Positions 51,434 through 59,277 of a stretch of DNA of 64,000 bases are shown in pieces (position 1 is the stretch's first letter; each line of letters begins with the position of its first letter). The notes beneath the pieces are model-generated. The model had not been told where the DNA came from. It searched no databases and saw nothing but the letters and a program-made list of their open reading frames with translations. Source of the stretch: Ruminococcus sp. (lineage in GTDB: Bacteria; Bacillota; Clostridia; Oscillospirales; Ruminococcaceae); the NCBI RefSeq assembly GCF_017549005.1, contig NZ_JAFYYT010000055.1, positions 43,605 to 107,604 of the forward strand. Direction: 5' to 3'. A program made the position numbers and the translations under genes.

Positions 51434-51709
51434 ATGACAAAGACCGAATTAATCAGTGCAGTAGCTGACAAGGCTGACTTCACAAAGAAGAACGCTGAGA
51501 CTGCTGTAAACGCAATCATCTCAACAATCACAGACGCTCTCGCAGGCGGTGAGAAGGTTTCTATCGTTGGATTTGGTACATTTGAGGTTCGTGACCGTAA
51601 GGCTAAGCAGGTCATCAACCCTCAGACAAAGAAGATGATGACTGCTCCTGCTTCTAAGGCTCCTGCTTTCAAGGCTGGTCAGGCGCTCAAGAACGCTGTA
51701 AACAAGTAA
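51434..51709 (+). CDS. hup: DNA-binding protein HU
   Basis: Histone-like nucleoid protein that bends and compacts DNA. The 91-residue product starts MTKTELISAVADKADFTKK, has the conserved EKVSIVGFGTFEVRDRKA segment (about 42-59) before the DNA-binding arm VINPQTKKMM, and ends FKAGQALKNAVNK. The ATG at 51434 has GGAGG nine bases upstream. Reading from an earlier in-frame codon would cross the promoter. The gene is followed after 19 bases by a Lys/Ala-rich H1-like gene, and both have codon use of highly expressed genes. Confidence 0.97.
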   Translation: MTKTELISAVADKADFTKKNAETAVNAIISTITDALAGGEKVSIVGFGTFEVRDRKAKQVINPQTKKMMTAPASKAPAFKAGQALKNAVNK

Positions 51710-51728
51710 TTCTAAGGAGGATACTATC

Positions 51729-52166
51729 ATGGCTGAGAAAACTGCAGAAAAGAAAGTAGTAGATACAGTTGCTGCTGCTCCTGCTGAGGAGAAGAAGGCT
51801 CCTGCTAAGAAGGCTCCCGCTGCTAAGACAGCTGCTGCAAAGAAGCCTGCTGAAAAGAAGGTTGCAGCAAAGAAGCCCGCAGCAAAGAAGCCTGCTGAGA
51901 AGAAGGCTGCTGCTAAGAAGCCTGCTGCAAAGAAGGCTCCTGCTAAGAAGCCTGCTGCTAAGAAGACTGCTGCAGCTGCCGTAGACAGCAAGGTAGTTAT
52001 TCAGGCAATGGGTTCAGAGGTTAGCACCGCTGACCTTATTGCAAAGGCTACAAAGGCTTCAGGCGTTAAGAAAGCCGATAAGGTTGATATCTATATAAGA
52101 CCTGACGTTAACAGAGTTTATTATGTTGTTAACGGCGATATCCTTGGCGATTTTAACCTCTTCTAA
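51729..52166 (+). CDS. Histone H1-like Lys/Ala-rich protein with DUF6465-type C-terminus
   Basis: A 145-residue basic protein. Residues about 20-80 are tandem AAKKPAEKK / PAAKKAPAKK units, almost only Ala, Lys and Pro, like histone H1 tails. Residues about 86-145 form a small folded domain (VVIQAMGSEVSTADLIAKA; VDIYIRPDVNRVYYVVNGD; ending GDFNLF) that matches the DUF6465 family as I know it. The gene shares the HU promoter and has AAGGAGG before the ATG. A role in binding or packing DNA together with HU is inferred from composition and operon. No signal peptide. Confidence 0.8.
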   Translation: MAEKTAEKKVVDTVAAAPAEEKKAPAKKAPAAKTAAAKKPAEKKVAAKKPAAKKPAEKKAAAKKPAAKKAPAKKPAAKKTAAAAVDSKVVIQAMGSEVSTADLIAKATKASGVKKADKVDIYIRPDVNRVYYVVNGDILGDFNLF

Positions 52167-52174
52167 GAATGATA

Positions 52175-52199
52175 AAAGCTCCGCTTTATGCGGAGCTTT
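52175..52199 (+). terminator. Terminator of the HU operon
   Basis: Ten-bp stem AAAGCTCCGC/GCGGAGCTTT with loop TTTAT; the T tract is short (TTTCTT). Confidence 0.75.
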
Positions 52200-52223
52200 C
52201 TTGCATATAAAAGGGGCATACGG

Positions 52224-52253
52224 AAGGCTCTCCCGAGGGAGAGCCTTTATTTT
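52224..52253 (+). terminator. Second terminator between converging genes
   Basis: AAGGCTCTCC/GGAGAGCCTT stem with loop CGAG, then TATTTTAT. It backs up the first terminator ahead of the converging dockerin gene. Confidence 0.75.
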
Positions 52254-52287
52254 ATCTATATCATGTTTTCTTTGTTCTGACATTTTT

Positions 52288-54462
52288 TTAAAGCCCCAGG
52301 AGCTTGTTCTGTATGAGCTGTGCGTCAAGTACGGTTATTCCGTCTCCGTTGAGGTCGGCTATGTTCACGCCGCGCTTTGTGATACGGCGTTCGTCTGTGC
52401 CATCAAGTCCGTACTTGTTGGGGTTCGCAAGTGACTGCATTATGAGTACGGCGTCAGCCATGTCCAGCGTATTGTCGCAGTTTGCGTCGCCTGTTTCGCC
52501 GCCGTACTTTACTATTTCAAGATCTCCGAGAATGATGTAATTGCTCTTGGTATCAATTCGCAGAGCTCCCGATACCGTGTCCCCCTTGCGGATATCAAAA
52601 TTGATCTCATATCCGGGGTGCATATGCGCGTCCATATCTATTCTGAAAGCGTCCATATCCTTGAGCTTGAAGCCGTAGTTAGTTATTCCGTATTCAAAGG
52701 ATTCGACCTCTGCATTGTCTATGCGAATGAACTTCGAAGCTGCATCGGGCTGGTTGATGTATACTCTGAATGTGAAGTCGTTAAGACCGTAAAGCTCCTT
52801 TTCGTATTTATCTCCCTTTACATTGAGATTTATGGAGCTGTATCCCGTCTTTCCGCCAATTTTAACGATATAAGCGCTTCCGCCATAAAGCTTTGGGAAC
52901 TCGTCTGCTGTATAGGTCTTGCCGGTAAAATCGGATATGGTTATGTACTCGGGAGCAATTTTTTCAACTTCCCATACGTAATCGGTCCTCAGTGTCTCGC
53001 CGTAGCCCTTGTTGTTATGCCTTGAAACTGAATGGTAGGCATTTATAACAAGTCCGCTGAGATCGAGTTCCTCGCCCTCGGTATAGATAGTCTTTGTTGG
53101 GAGAGTCTTAATGCTGTCGAAGTGGTCAACGCCTGTGCCGTACATCCATCTTTCGGGCTCTTCTGTGGTGGTTGTGGTTTCGATCTTTGTATCGCAGATG
53201 AATGATGTGGTTGTGGTAGTTGTTGTGACCTTTGTTGTAACTGTTTCGGCGTCGGGGGATGTTGTGACAACTGCCTTGCCAGGAAGGGCTATCTCGTATA
53301 TCTGACGCATACTTGCTTCATATGTGTATATGCTGTCAAACTTGATGTACACGGTATCGCCCTTGACGAGGTTGTTGAGTATATCACAATCGGCAGGCTC
53401 GGCAGCCTTGGCTGTGTTGTATCTGCCGTGGGTGCGGAAGGTGATATATCTGCCGTATTTTGCAATGACCGTGTCCGTGAATTCAAGCTGTTCAGGAGTT
53501 CCGCACCAGCCGAAGTCCTTGCAGTCGTCGCATACTCTCTGACCGAGGTTCGTGTTTATAAGGTGGTTGCGGGGAACTTCACTGCCGCAGTGGGGGCATA
53601 CGTCTTTTTCAGCGGAATCGAGCTTATCAACGCTGATTATTATTCTGGTATTGTTGTCGCCCTTGTACTGGAATGAAGCTGTTACTTCCTCGCCGGGTTC
53701 AAGTCTTGTGAACTCCTTGCTGTAGATGAGGGCGTAGTCCATGTTGAGGTAGTATCTGCCGTGTTTCCTGAACTGTACGCAGTTGAGGTCTACAGCTTCG
53801 ATAGTGTCGGTAAATTCAGCCTGATCTGGGATATCCTGATCGGGGATATCCTCGGAAGAAATGACTTCTGCGCTTGTTATTGCAGTGATCGTGGGCATAT
53901 CGTCGATAATTTCGTACTCAAAAGATGTTTTTACTGTATTTCCGAGCCTGAAAGGTTCGGCTTCGGGGTAAGTAAGATTCTTATCTATTTTGAATACGCC
54001 GTACCGGGCAAAGAATATGAACTGACCTGCCTTGTATACCACCTTGTCGGTGAAGGTCTTTGATGGACCGTTGGTAACGTTTATTTCGGCTTTCTGTGTC
54101 ACTTTTCCCTGCTTGTAGAAGATCGAAGCCGTACCTTCTTTTAGTCCCGTTACCTTCATGCCTGTGGAGTCAAGGGAGATTATGTCCTCGCCCTCAATTG
54201 TCCACGAGTCAGGAAGAGCTGTTCCGCAGCGTTTGATAGTAACCGTATCTCCTACGTATACGCTGTATCTGGAACTAAGGAGCGCAAACTGGTTTCCGCC
54301 TGCTATGGTGGTCGTGGGTGGTATCGTTGGCTGGATATCTGTTATCTCAGCGGTCACGGTATCAGCCGTCTGCGAAGTCTCCGCATATACAGACGGAGCT
54401 GTGATAAACGATGCCAGCATTGCCGATGTGACTATCAGCGATAATATTTTTCGTACTTTCAT
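52288..54462 (-). CDS. Secreted dockerin protein with repeated module and zinc ribbon
   Basis: A 724-residue extracellular protein of unknown function. Order: signal peptide (1-27); BIG2-like domain (about 60-130); three copies of a module starting FTD with a core F-x-x-(H/Y)-G-(R/V)-(Y/F) (about 137-197, 217-282, 328-393); a treble-clef-like zinc ribbon between copies 2 and 3 (Cys289, 292, 311, 314); Thr linker (400-434); Ig-like domain (447-550); a further beta module (560-654); dockerin (656-724, calcium loops GDANCDNTLDMAD and ADLNGDGITVLD). No catalytic motif was recognised. GGAG is placed 11 bases before the ATG. It probably docks into the cellulosome as a binding or structural part. 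Confidence 0.8.
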   Translation of the reverse strand: MKVRKILSLIVTSAMLASFITAPSVYAETSQTADTVTAEITDIQPTIPPTTTIAGGNQFALLSSRYSVYVGDTVTIKRCGTALPDSWTIEGEDIISLDSTGMKVTGLKEGTASIFYKQGKVTQKAEINVTNGPSKTFTDKVVYKAGQFIFFARYGVFKIDKNLTYPEAEPFRLGNTVKTSFEYEIIDDMPTITAITSAEVISSEDIPDQDIPDQAEFTDTIEAVDLNCVQFRKHGRYYLNMDYALIYSKEFTRLEPGEEVTASFQYKGDNNTRIIISVDKLDSAEKDVCPHCGSEVPRNHLINTNLGQRVCDDCKDFGWCGTPEQLEFTDTVIAKYGRYITFRTHGRYNTAKAAEPADCDILNNLVKGDTVYIKFDSIYTYEASMRQIYEIALPGKAVVTTSPDAETVTTKVTTTTTTTSFICDTKIETTTTTEEPERWMYGTGVDHFDSIKTLPTKTIYTEGEELDLSGLVINAYHSVSRHNNKGYGETLRTDYVWEVEKIAPEYITISDFTGKTYTADEFPKLYGGSAYIVKIGGKTGYSSINLNVKGDKYEKELYGLNDFTFRVYINQPDAASKFIRIDNAEVESFEYGITNYGFKLKDMDAFRIDMDAHMHPGYEINFDIRKGDTVSGALRIDTKSNYIILGDLEIVKYGGETGDANCDNTLDMADAVLIMQSLANPNKYGLDGTDERRITKRGVNIADLNGDGITVLDAQLIQNKLLGL

Positions 54463-54685
54463 GGTGATCTCTCCTTTACATTGGGATTTTTTATGTCAAT
54501 TTATGCCTGTTTTTATGATGTTCTGAAATGTGTGATACCTCCTTTTATTAGCCTTTCTATTACTTAGACGTTTGAATCAGATGATTCTCTCACATTTTTT
54601 TCAAAAAAATTTTCCGGCGGCAGAAAAATATATGTGCATGATAGTGAAATAGCTCAAAAGTACATTTTATAAGCGCTAATCGCCA

Positions 54686-54714
54686 TTGAAAAGTACATAT
54701 ATCCATTATATAAT
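54686..54714 (+). promoter_or_regulatory. Promoter of the pectate lyase gene
   Basis: TTGAAA (54686-54691), 17-base spacer, TATAAT (54709-54714). The bases around the -35 (TTGAAAAGTAC) match those of the orphan promoter at 47191. The divergent gap 54463-54685 shows no clear boxes for the minus-strand gene. Confidence 0.75.
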
Positions 54715-54775
54715 ATATAGTGTAATGGTATGCAGTCGGCATACAGGCGGATATTGATATAATGGAGGAATAAAA

Positions 54776-56782
54776 ATGAAAAGCAGATTTTTTAAGCTCA
54801 GAGCTGCTGCAGCGGCTGCGGCGGTAATGATGACCCTTTCGGCGGCAGCTCCTGTGTATGTACCTTTTGGGGGCACGTCCGTGATGACTGCCTTTGCAGC
54901 TGAGAGCAGCGTAAAGGTGCTGAGCTCGGCAGGCTTCGGCGAGGGTATCTGCGCAACATGGAGCTCGGTTTCGGGAGCTTCGGGCTACAATGTATATGTT
55001 GACGGAAATAAGCTGGACGATATGCTCATAAGGCAGTACAAGGGCTATATGCGCGCTGACGCTGTGGGCCTCAAGGCAGGCAGCCACACTATGAAGATAG
55101 TTCCTGTTATCGGCGGCAGGGAGGACAGCTCAAAGGCGGCGGAGACAAAGGCAAGTGCCTATGCTCACGACAGGAGCGGCTTCGGCTTTGTAAACGGCAG
55201 TTCCGGCGGCGCGTACAACGACGACGGTACGCTTAAAAGCGACGCTGTTGTGGTATATGTCACCAATGAGAACAAGGACACTGTGACCGCAAGCATCGAC
55301 GCTACAGGCAAGGGTGCGGAGGTGCTGACAGGTGTGCAGAATATCATACTCGGCTACAAGAAGGGCAAGGAGAAAAGACCGCTGGATATACGCTTTATCG
55401 GCAATATCACCGACCCTGCCGTGCTTACGAAGGGCGACCTCATGGTGGACTCCGTAACGGCAGGCTGTACCATTGAGGGTATCGGCAGCGATGCTACTTT
55501 CAACGGCTTCGGTCTTGTCATGAAGAACTGCTCCAATGTTGAGGTAAGAAATATCGGCTTTATGAACTGTAACAGCAATGAGGGCGACGATTGCGGACTT
55601 CAGCAGAAAAATAACCATATATGGGTGCATAACTGCGATTTCTTCTACGGCGACGCAGGCTCCGATTCAGACCAGGCAAAGGGCGACGGTGCTCTCGATA
55701 CAAAGACTTCTGCCTATGTTACTCATTCCTACAACCATTTCTGGGATAACGGAAAGTGCAATTTACAGGGAATGAAGTCGGAATCCACCGAAAATTACAT
55801 CACCTACCACCATAACTGGTACGACCATTCCGATTCGCGTCACCCGAGAATAAGGACCTGTTCAGTACACTGCTACAACAACTACTTTGACGGCAATGCA
55901 AAGTACGGCGTGGGAGTTACTATGGGAGCTTCATGCTTTGTGGAGAATAACTTCTTCCGCAACTGCAAATACCCCATGCTTATCTCCATGCAGGGCTCGG
56001 ACGACATCACAGGCGGAACTTTTTCGGGCGAGGACGGCGGTATCATAAAGTCATACGGCAACATTATAAAAGGACAGAAGGCTTTTACCACCTATCAGCA
56101 GAACAGTACGGATTTCGACGCCTATGAGGCTTCTTCAAGGAATGAGAGGATAGGCGGCGATGTAAAGGCTAAGAACGGCGGCACTTCGTACAACAACTTC
56201 GATACCTCGGAGATAATGTACAAGTATGCTCCCGATAAGGCTGAGGACGTGCCTGCAATAGTTACTGCAAAGGCAGGAAGAGTTGACGGCGGCGATTTCA
56301 AGTGGAAGTTCGACAATGCAGTTGACGACGAGGCTTATGCTGTGAACAAGGAGCTGAAGGCTGCTCTTTCTGCATATAAGGACAGCATAATTGCTGTGGG
56401 AAGCGGCTTCAAGGCTGACGATACGCCTGCGCCTGTGGTAACTACTACTGAGGCGGCAACGACTTCCACAACAACTTCAACTGCGACGACCACTCCCGAG
56501 ACTACCACTGCAGCAGAAACAACAACTACTGTTCCTGCAACTACGGCTTCGGAAGCTCAGAAGCAGGGTACAGCAGGCGACGCTAACGGCGACGGTGCTG
56601 TTGATATGTCGGACGCGGTGCTCATAATGCAGTCCCTTGCAAATCCCGACAAATACGTTATAGCTGCGGAAAATGAGCTGTATGCTGATGTGAACGGCAG
56701 AGGAAACGGAATAACCTCTTCCGACGCTCTCGCAATACAGAAATATCTGCTCGGACTGATAAAGGCTCTGCCTGAGTCCTGA
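54776..56782 (+). CDS. Pectate lyase (PL1) with N-terminal Fn3-like domain and dockerin
   Basis: Secreted enzyme that cleaves polygalacturonate by beta-elimination. The 668-residue product has a signal peptide (1 to about 41), a fibronectin-III-like domain (about 45-115), a PL1 beta-helix (about 130-540), a Thr/Ala linker (552-596) and a dockerin (598-662). PL1 features: the NNHIWVHNCDF strand, the acidic DGALDTK calcium site and the catalytic RHPRIR (355-360) in which Arg355 and Arg360 match the family's RxPxxR. The second dockerin loop (DVNGRGNGITSSD) carries an extra Gly-Arg and is less regular than the first. AGGAGG precedes the ATG. The mannanase gene follows 37 bases after the stop, so one transcript is likely. 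Confidence 0.92.
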   Translation: MKSRFFKLRAAAAAAAVMMTLSAAAPVYVPFGGTSVMTAFAAESSVKVLSSAGFGEGICATWSSVSGASGYNVYVDGNKLDDMLIRQYKGYMRADAVGLKAGSHTMKIVPVIGGREDSSKAAETKASAYAHDRSGFGFVNGSSGGAYNDDGTLKSDAVVVYVTNENKDTVTASIDATGKGAEVLTGVQNIILGYKKGKEKRPLDIRFIGNITDPAVLTKGDLMVDSVTAGCTIEGIGSDATFNGFGLVMKNCSNVEVRNIGFMNCNSNEGDDCGLQQKNNHIWVHNCDFFYGDAGSDSDQAKGDGALDTKTSAYVTHSYNHFWDNGKCNLQGMKSESTENYITYHHNWYDHSDSRHPRIRTCSVHCYNNYFDGNAKYGVGVTMGASCFVENNFFRNCKYPMLISMQGSDDITGGTFSGEDGGIIKSYGNIIKGQKAFTTYQQNSTDFDAYEASSRNERIGGDVKAKNGGTSYNNFDTSEIMYKYAPDKAEDVPAIVTAKAGRVDGGDFKWKFDNAVDDEAYAVNKELKAALSAYKDSIIAVGSGFKADDTPAPVVTTTEAATTSTTTSTATTTPETTTAAETTTTVPATTASEAQKQGTAGDANGDGAVDMSDAVLIMQSLANPDKYVIAAENELYADVNGRGNGITSSDALAIQKYLLGLIKALPES

Positions 56783-56819
56783 AAAATAGAAAACTTTCCA
56801 TTTCAAGGAGGATAAAAAC

Positions 56820-58970
56820 ATGAACAGAAAGATAAGAAAACTTATATCCCTTGCGGCGGCAGGTGTTCTTGCTGCTGTACAGGTAAGCTCTGTACCGTTA
56901 TTCACTTCCGTTGCGGCTGATGACGCGGCTGCTACGAAGTTCCCCTACACTATCGAGGGCGAGGACATGGAGGGCGCCGAGCTCTGGGATAAGATCTATC
57001 AGACGGAGCTTCCCGGCTATTCGGGCAAGGGCTTCTTCTACCTCACGGCAAAGCCCGCTTCATTTGAGGTCACTGTTCCCGAGGACGGAATGTACTCCAT
57101 AACTGTTCACGGCGCTCAGATACTCAATCAGGAGGGCAGACAGCAGGCTGTTTCTATCAATGGTGTGAAGTATACCACTCAGGCGGCTTATTCCGATGAA
57201 TGGAAGGATTACGATTTCGGCATGGTACGCATGAACAAGGGCGTCAATACCGTTGAGTTCATCTGCGAGTACGGCTATATGGCCATTGATACGGTAACTG
57301 TTTCACAGGCTGTTTTCCCTGACCTCTCAAAGGCAAGCGGCACGACCTGCGACCCTGACGCAACTCCCGAGACAAAGGCTCTTATGGCTTATCTCAAGAG
57401 CGTTTACGGAAAGCATATCCTCTCGGGACAGCAGGAGATATACGGCGGCGGTCATGAAGTTGCAACGACTATCCGCTTTGACGCTGAAAAGAAAAAGTGC
57501 GTGGATCAGGACGGCAAGGAGTATAAATTCGACGAGGCTGATATCTCGACTGCGGACGACGGCTCAAAGTTCGTATGGAAATGCTTCGACGAGGACGGTC
57601 AGCAGTACAGCTATCAGACTCAGAACCGCAATTATATCCTCAACGATTACAACTACGAGGTGAGATATCTCAAGGAGCTCACAGGCGAGGAGCCTGCTAT
57701 CCGCGGCTTCGACTTCGGAAGCTACTGCCCCTGCTATGCGTGGGACGACGGCGTTGCAAGACGTATGATAGACTGGGCAAAGAACAAGAACGGTATCTGT
57801 ACGGCTTCATGGCACGTTAACGTTCCTGTTACAAAGGCGGATTATACTCTCGGCGAGCCTCTTGACTTCGGCAGGACCACTTACAAGCCCAATACCGACT
57901 TCGTGACCGCAAACTGCATGGTAAAGGGCACTATGGAGTATGACTACTTCCAGCTCTGTATGAAAAATCTTGCGGCTGAGCTGAAAAAGCTCCAGGACGC
58001 AGGAGTTCCCGTTATATTCAGACCTTTCCACGAAGCAGAGGGTAATCCCAGCAACACTCAGGACCCCATCGACGGCTCGGGAGCATGGTTCTGGTGGTCA
58101 AAGGAGGGCGCTGTGGTATACAACAAGCTCTGGACTTTCTTACAGGATACCCTCAGGGACGAGTACGGTCTCCACAACCTCATCTATGAGCAGAATCTAT
58201 ATGCATGGTCGGACAACTCTGCAAAGTGGTACTCGGGCGACGATAAGGTCGATATCGTAGGCTACGATAAGTACAACTGCCAGTACAACCGACATGACGG
58301 TAAGCAGTCAGGAACTCCAAATGAGGACGCTGAGGCAGGTCTGTTCTATACTCTCAACAAGTTCGTAAAGGGCAATAAAATGGTCTCAATGCCTGAAAAT
58401 GACACAGTTCCCAGTCTGAAGAACATGACTGTCGAACACGCTTACTGGCTGTACTTCTGTCCGTGGTACGATTCCGAGCAGGAGCACTTCCTCTGCGGCA
58501 AGGAGTATCAGGACCCAAAGACTCTTACTGAGCTTTATCAGAGTGATTTCTGCATAACTCTTTCTGAGCTCCCTAAGGACCTCTACAAGAGCGGCAGCGG
58601 TGAGCAGCCGAAAACAACGACTACTACCGCAAAGACTACGACAACGACAACTACTGCAACAACTACGGCGTCTGCGACCGTTACGTCTGTTACTTCTTCG
58701 TCTACAGCTCCTGCTGAGACAGATGTTAAGTACGGCGACGCAAACTGCGACGGTGAGATAGATATGTCGGACGCTGTGCTCATTATGCAGGCGCTTGCAA
58801 ATCCAAACAAGTACGGTATAAACGGCAGCGACAGCAAGCATATCACCGAAAAGGGCGAGAAGAACGCGGACGTTGATGTAACTGTAAAGGGCGTTACTAC
58901 CAACGACGCTCTCCGCATTCAGGAGTTCCTCCTCGGTAAGCTCACAACACTTGAACCGAATGGAAAATAA
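56820..58970 (+). CDS. GH26 beta-mannanase with CBM35-like domain and dockerin
   Basis: Secreted endo-beta-1,4-mannanase-type enzyme. The 716-residue product has a signal peptide (1 to about 33), a CBM35-like beta-sandwich (about 40-163, starting YTIEGEDMEGA), the GH26 domain (about 176-585), a Thr linker (598-630) and a dockerin (637-710). Catalytic residues of GH26 are visible: acid/base Glu405 in FRPFHEAEG and the nucleophile Glu526 in MVSMPEND, with the family's GAWFWW (421-426). The first dockerin calcium loop is regular (GDANCDGEIDMSD). The second (DVDVTVKGVTTND) is degenerate, a variation seen in ruminococcal dockerins. Co-transcribed with the pectate lyase gene. Confidence 0.93.
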   Translation: MNRKIRKLISLAAAGVLAAVQVSSVPLFTSVAADDAAATKFPYTIEGEDMEGAELWDKIYQTELPGYSGKGFFYLTAKPASFEVTVPEDGMYSITVHGAQILNQEGRQQAVSINGVKYTTQAAYSDEWKDYDFGMVRMNKGVNTVEFICEYGYMAIDTVTVSQAVFPDLSKASGTTCDPDATPETKALMAYLKSVYGKHILSGQQEIYGGGHEVATTIRFDAEKKKCVDQDGKEYKFDEADISTADDGSKFVWKCFDEDGQQYSYQTQNRNYILNDYNYEVRYLKELTGEEPAIRGFDFGSYCPCYAWDDGVARRMIDWAKNKNGICTASWHVNVPVTKADYTLGEPLDFGRTTYKPNTDFVTANCMVKGTMEYDYFQLCMKNLAAELKKLQDAGVPVIFRPFHEAEGNPSNTQDPIDGSGAWFWWSKEGAVVYNKLWTFLQDTLRDEYGLHNLIYEQNLYAWSDNSAKWYSGDDKVDIVGYDKYNCQYNRHDGKQSGTPNEDAEAGLFYTLNKFVKGNKMVSMPENDTVPSLKNMTVEHAYWLYFCPWYDSEQEHFLCGKEYQDPKTLTELYQSDFCITLSELPKDLYKSGSGEQPKTTTTTAKTTTTTTTATTTASATVTSVTSSSTAPAETDVKYGDANCDGEIDMSDAVLIMQALANPNKYGINGSDSKHITEKGEKNADVDVTVKGVTTNDALRIQEFLLGKLTTLEPNGK

Positions 58971-58981
58971 CGGATAATATG

Positions 58982-59018
58982 ACGCCATACGGAAGATATG
59001 CTTCTGTATGGCGTTTTT
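58982..59018 (+). terminator. Intrinsic terminator after the mannanase gene
   Basis: A 14-bp stem (ACGCCATACGGAAG/CTTCTGTATGGCGT, one G-U) with loop ATATG, followed by TTTTT. Confidence 0.93.
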
Positions 59019-59069
59019 ACGTCTGTTTATTATTATTTGTTTAAAATCGTACTTTTTTACCAAAAATAC

Positions 59070-59098
59070 TTGAAATCCAACAGCAAATATGTTATAAT
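59070..59098 (+). promoter_or_regulatory. Promoter of the sensor-GGDEF gene
   Basis: TTGAAA (59070-59075), 17-base spacer, TATAAT (59093-59098). The leader of about 170 bases holds two small hairpins (CTGTCCG/CGGGCAG and CAGTTCC/GGAACTG) that match no riboswitch I know. Confidence 0.75.
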
Positions 59099-59277
59099 AA
59101 GTGTATGTTTTATAGCGATTCAAAAAAATAAATGTCCTGTCCGTATATTTTTCGGGCAGAACAGTTCCACTCGGGGAAATTGGAACTGCATTAAAAGCAT
59201 ATATAAGACATTAACAGGATATTACAGACATATCTTCCAATCAATTTCTTTTTTTATCATACAAAAGGGGTGTATTA

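Noticed and set aside
51769-51984. Leu/Arg-rich reading frame inside the H1-like gene
   Set aside because: It is the +1 frame shadow of the Lys/Ala repeat region, without its own ribosome site.
54463-54540. Perfect AAGGAGGT on the minus strand before the dockerin gene, possibly a leader peptide
   Set aside because: The only frame with correct spacing would need an ATT start and give 12 codons. The real gene has its own site nearer its ATG.
59105-59277. Possible c-di-GMP riboswitch in the leader of the GGDEF gene
   Set aside because: Two small hairpins are present, but none of the conserved GEMM-type core sequence is seen.
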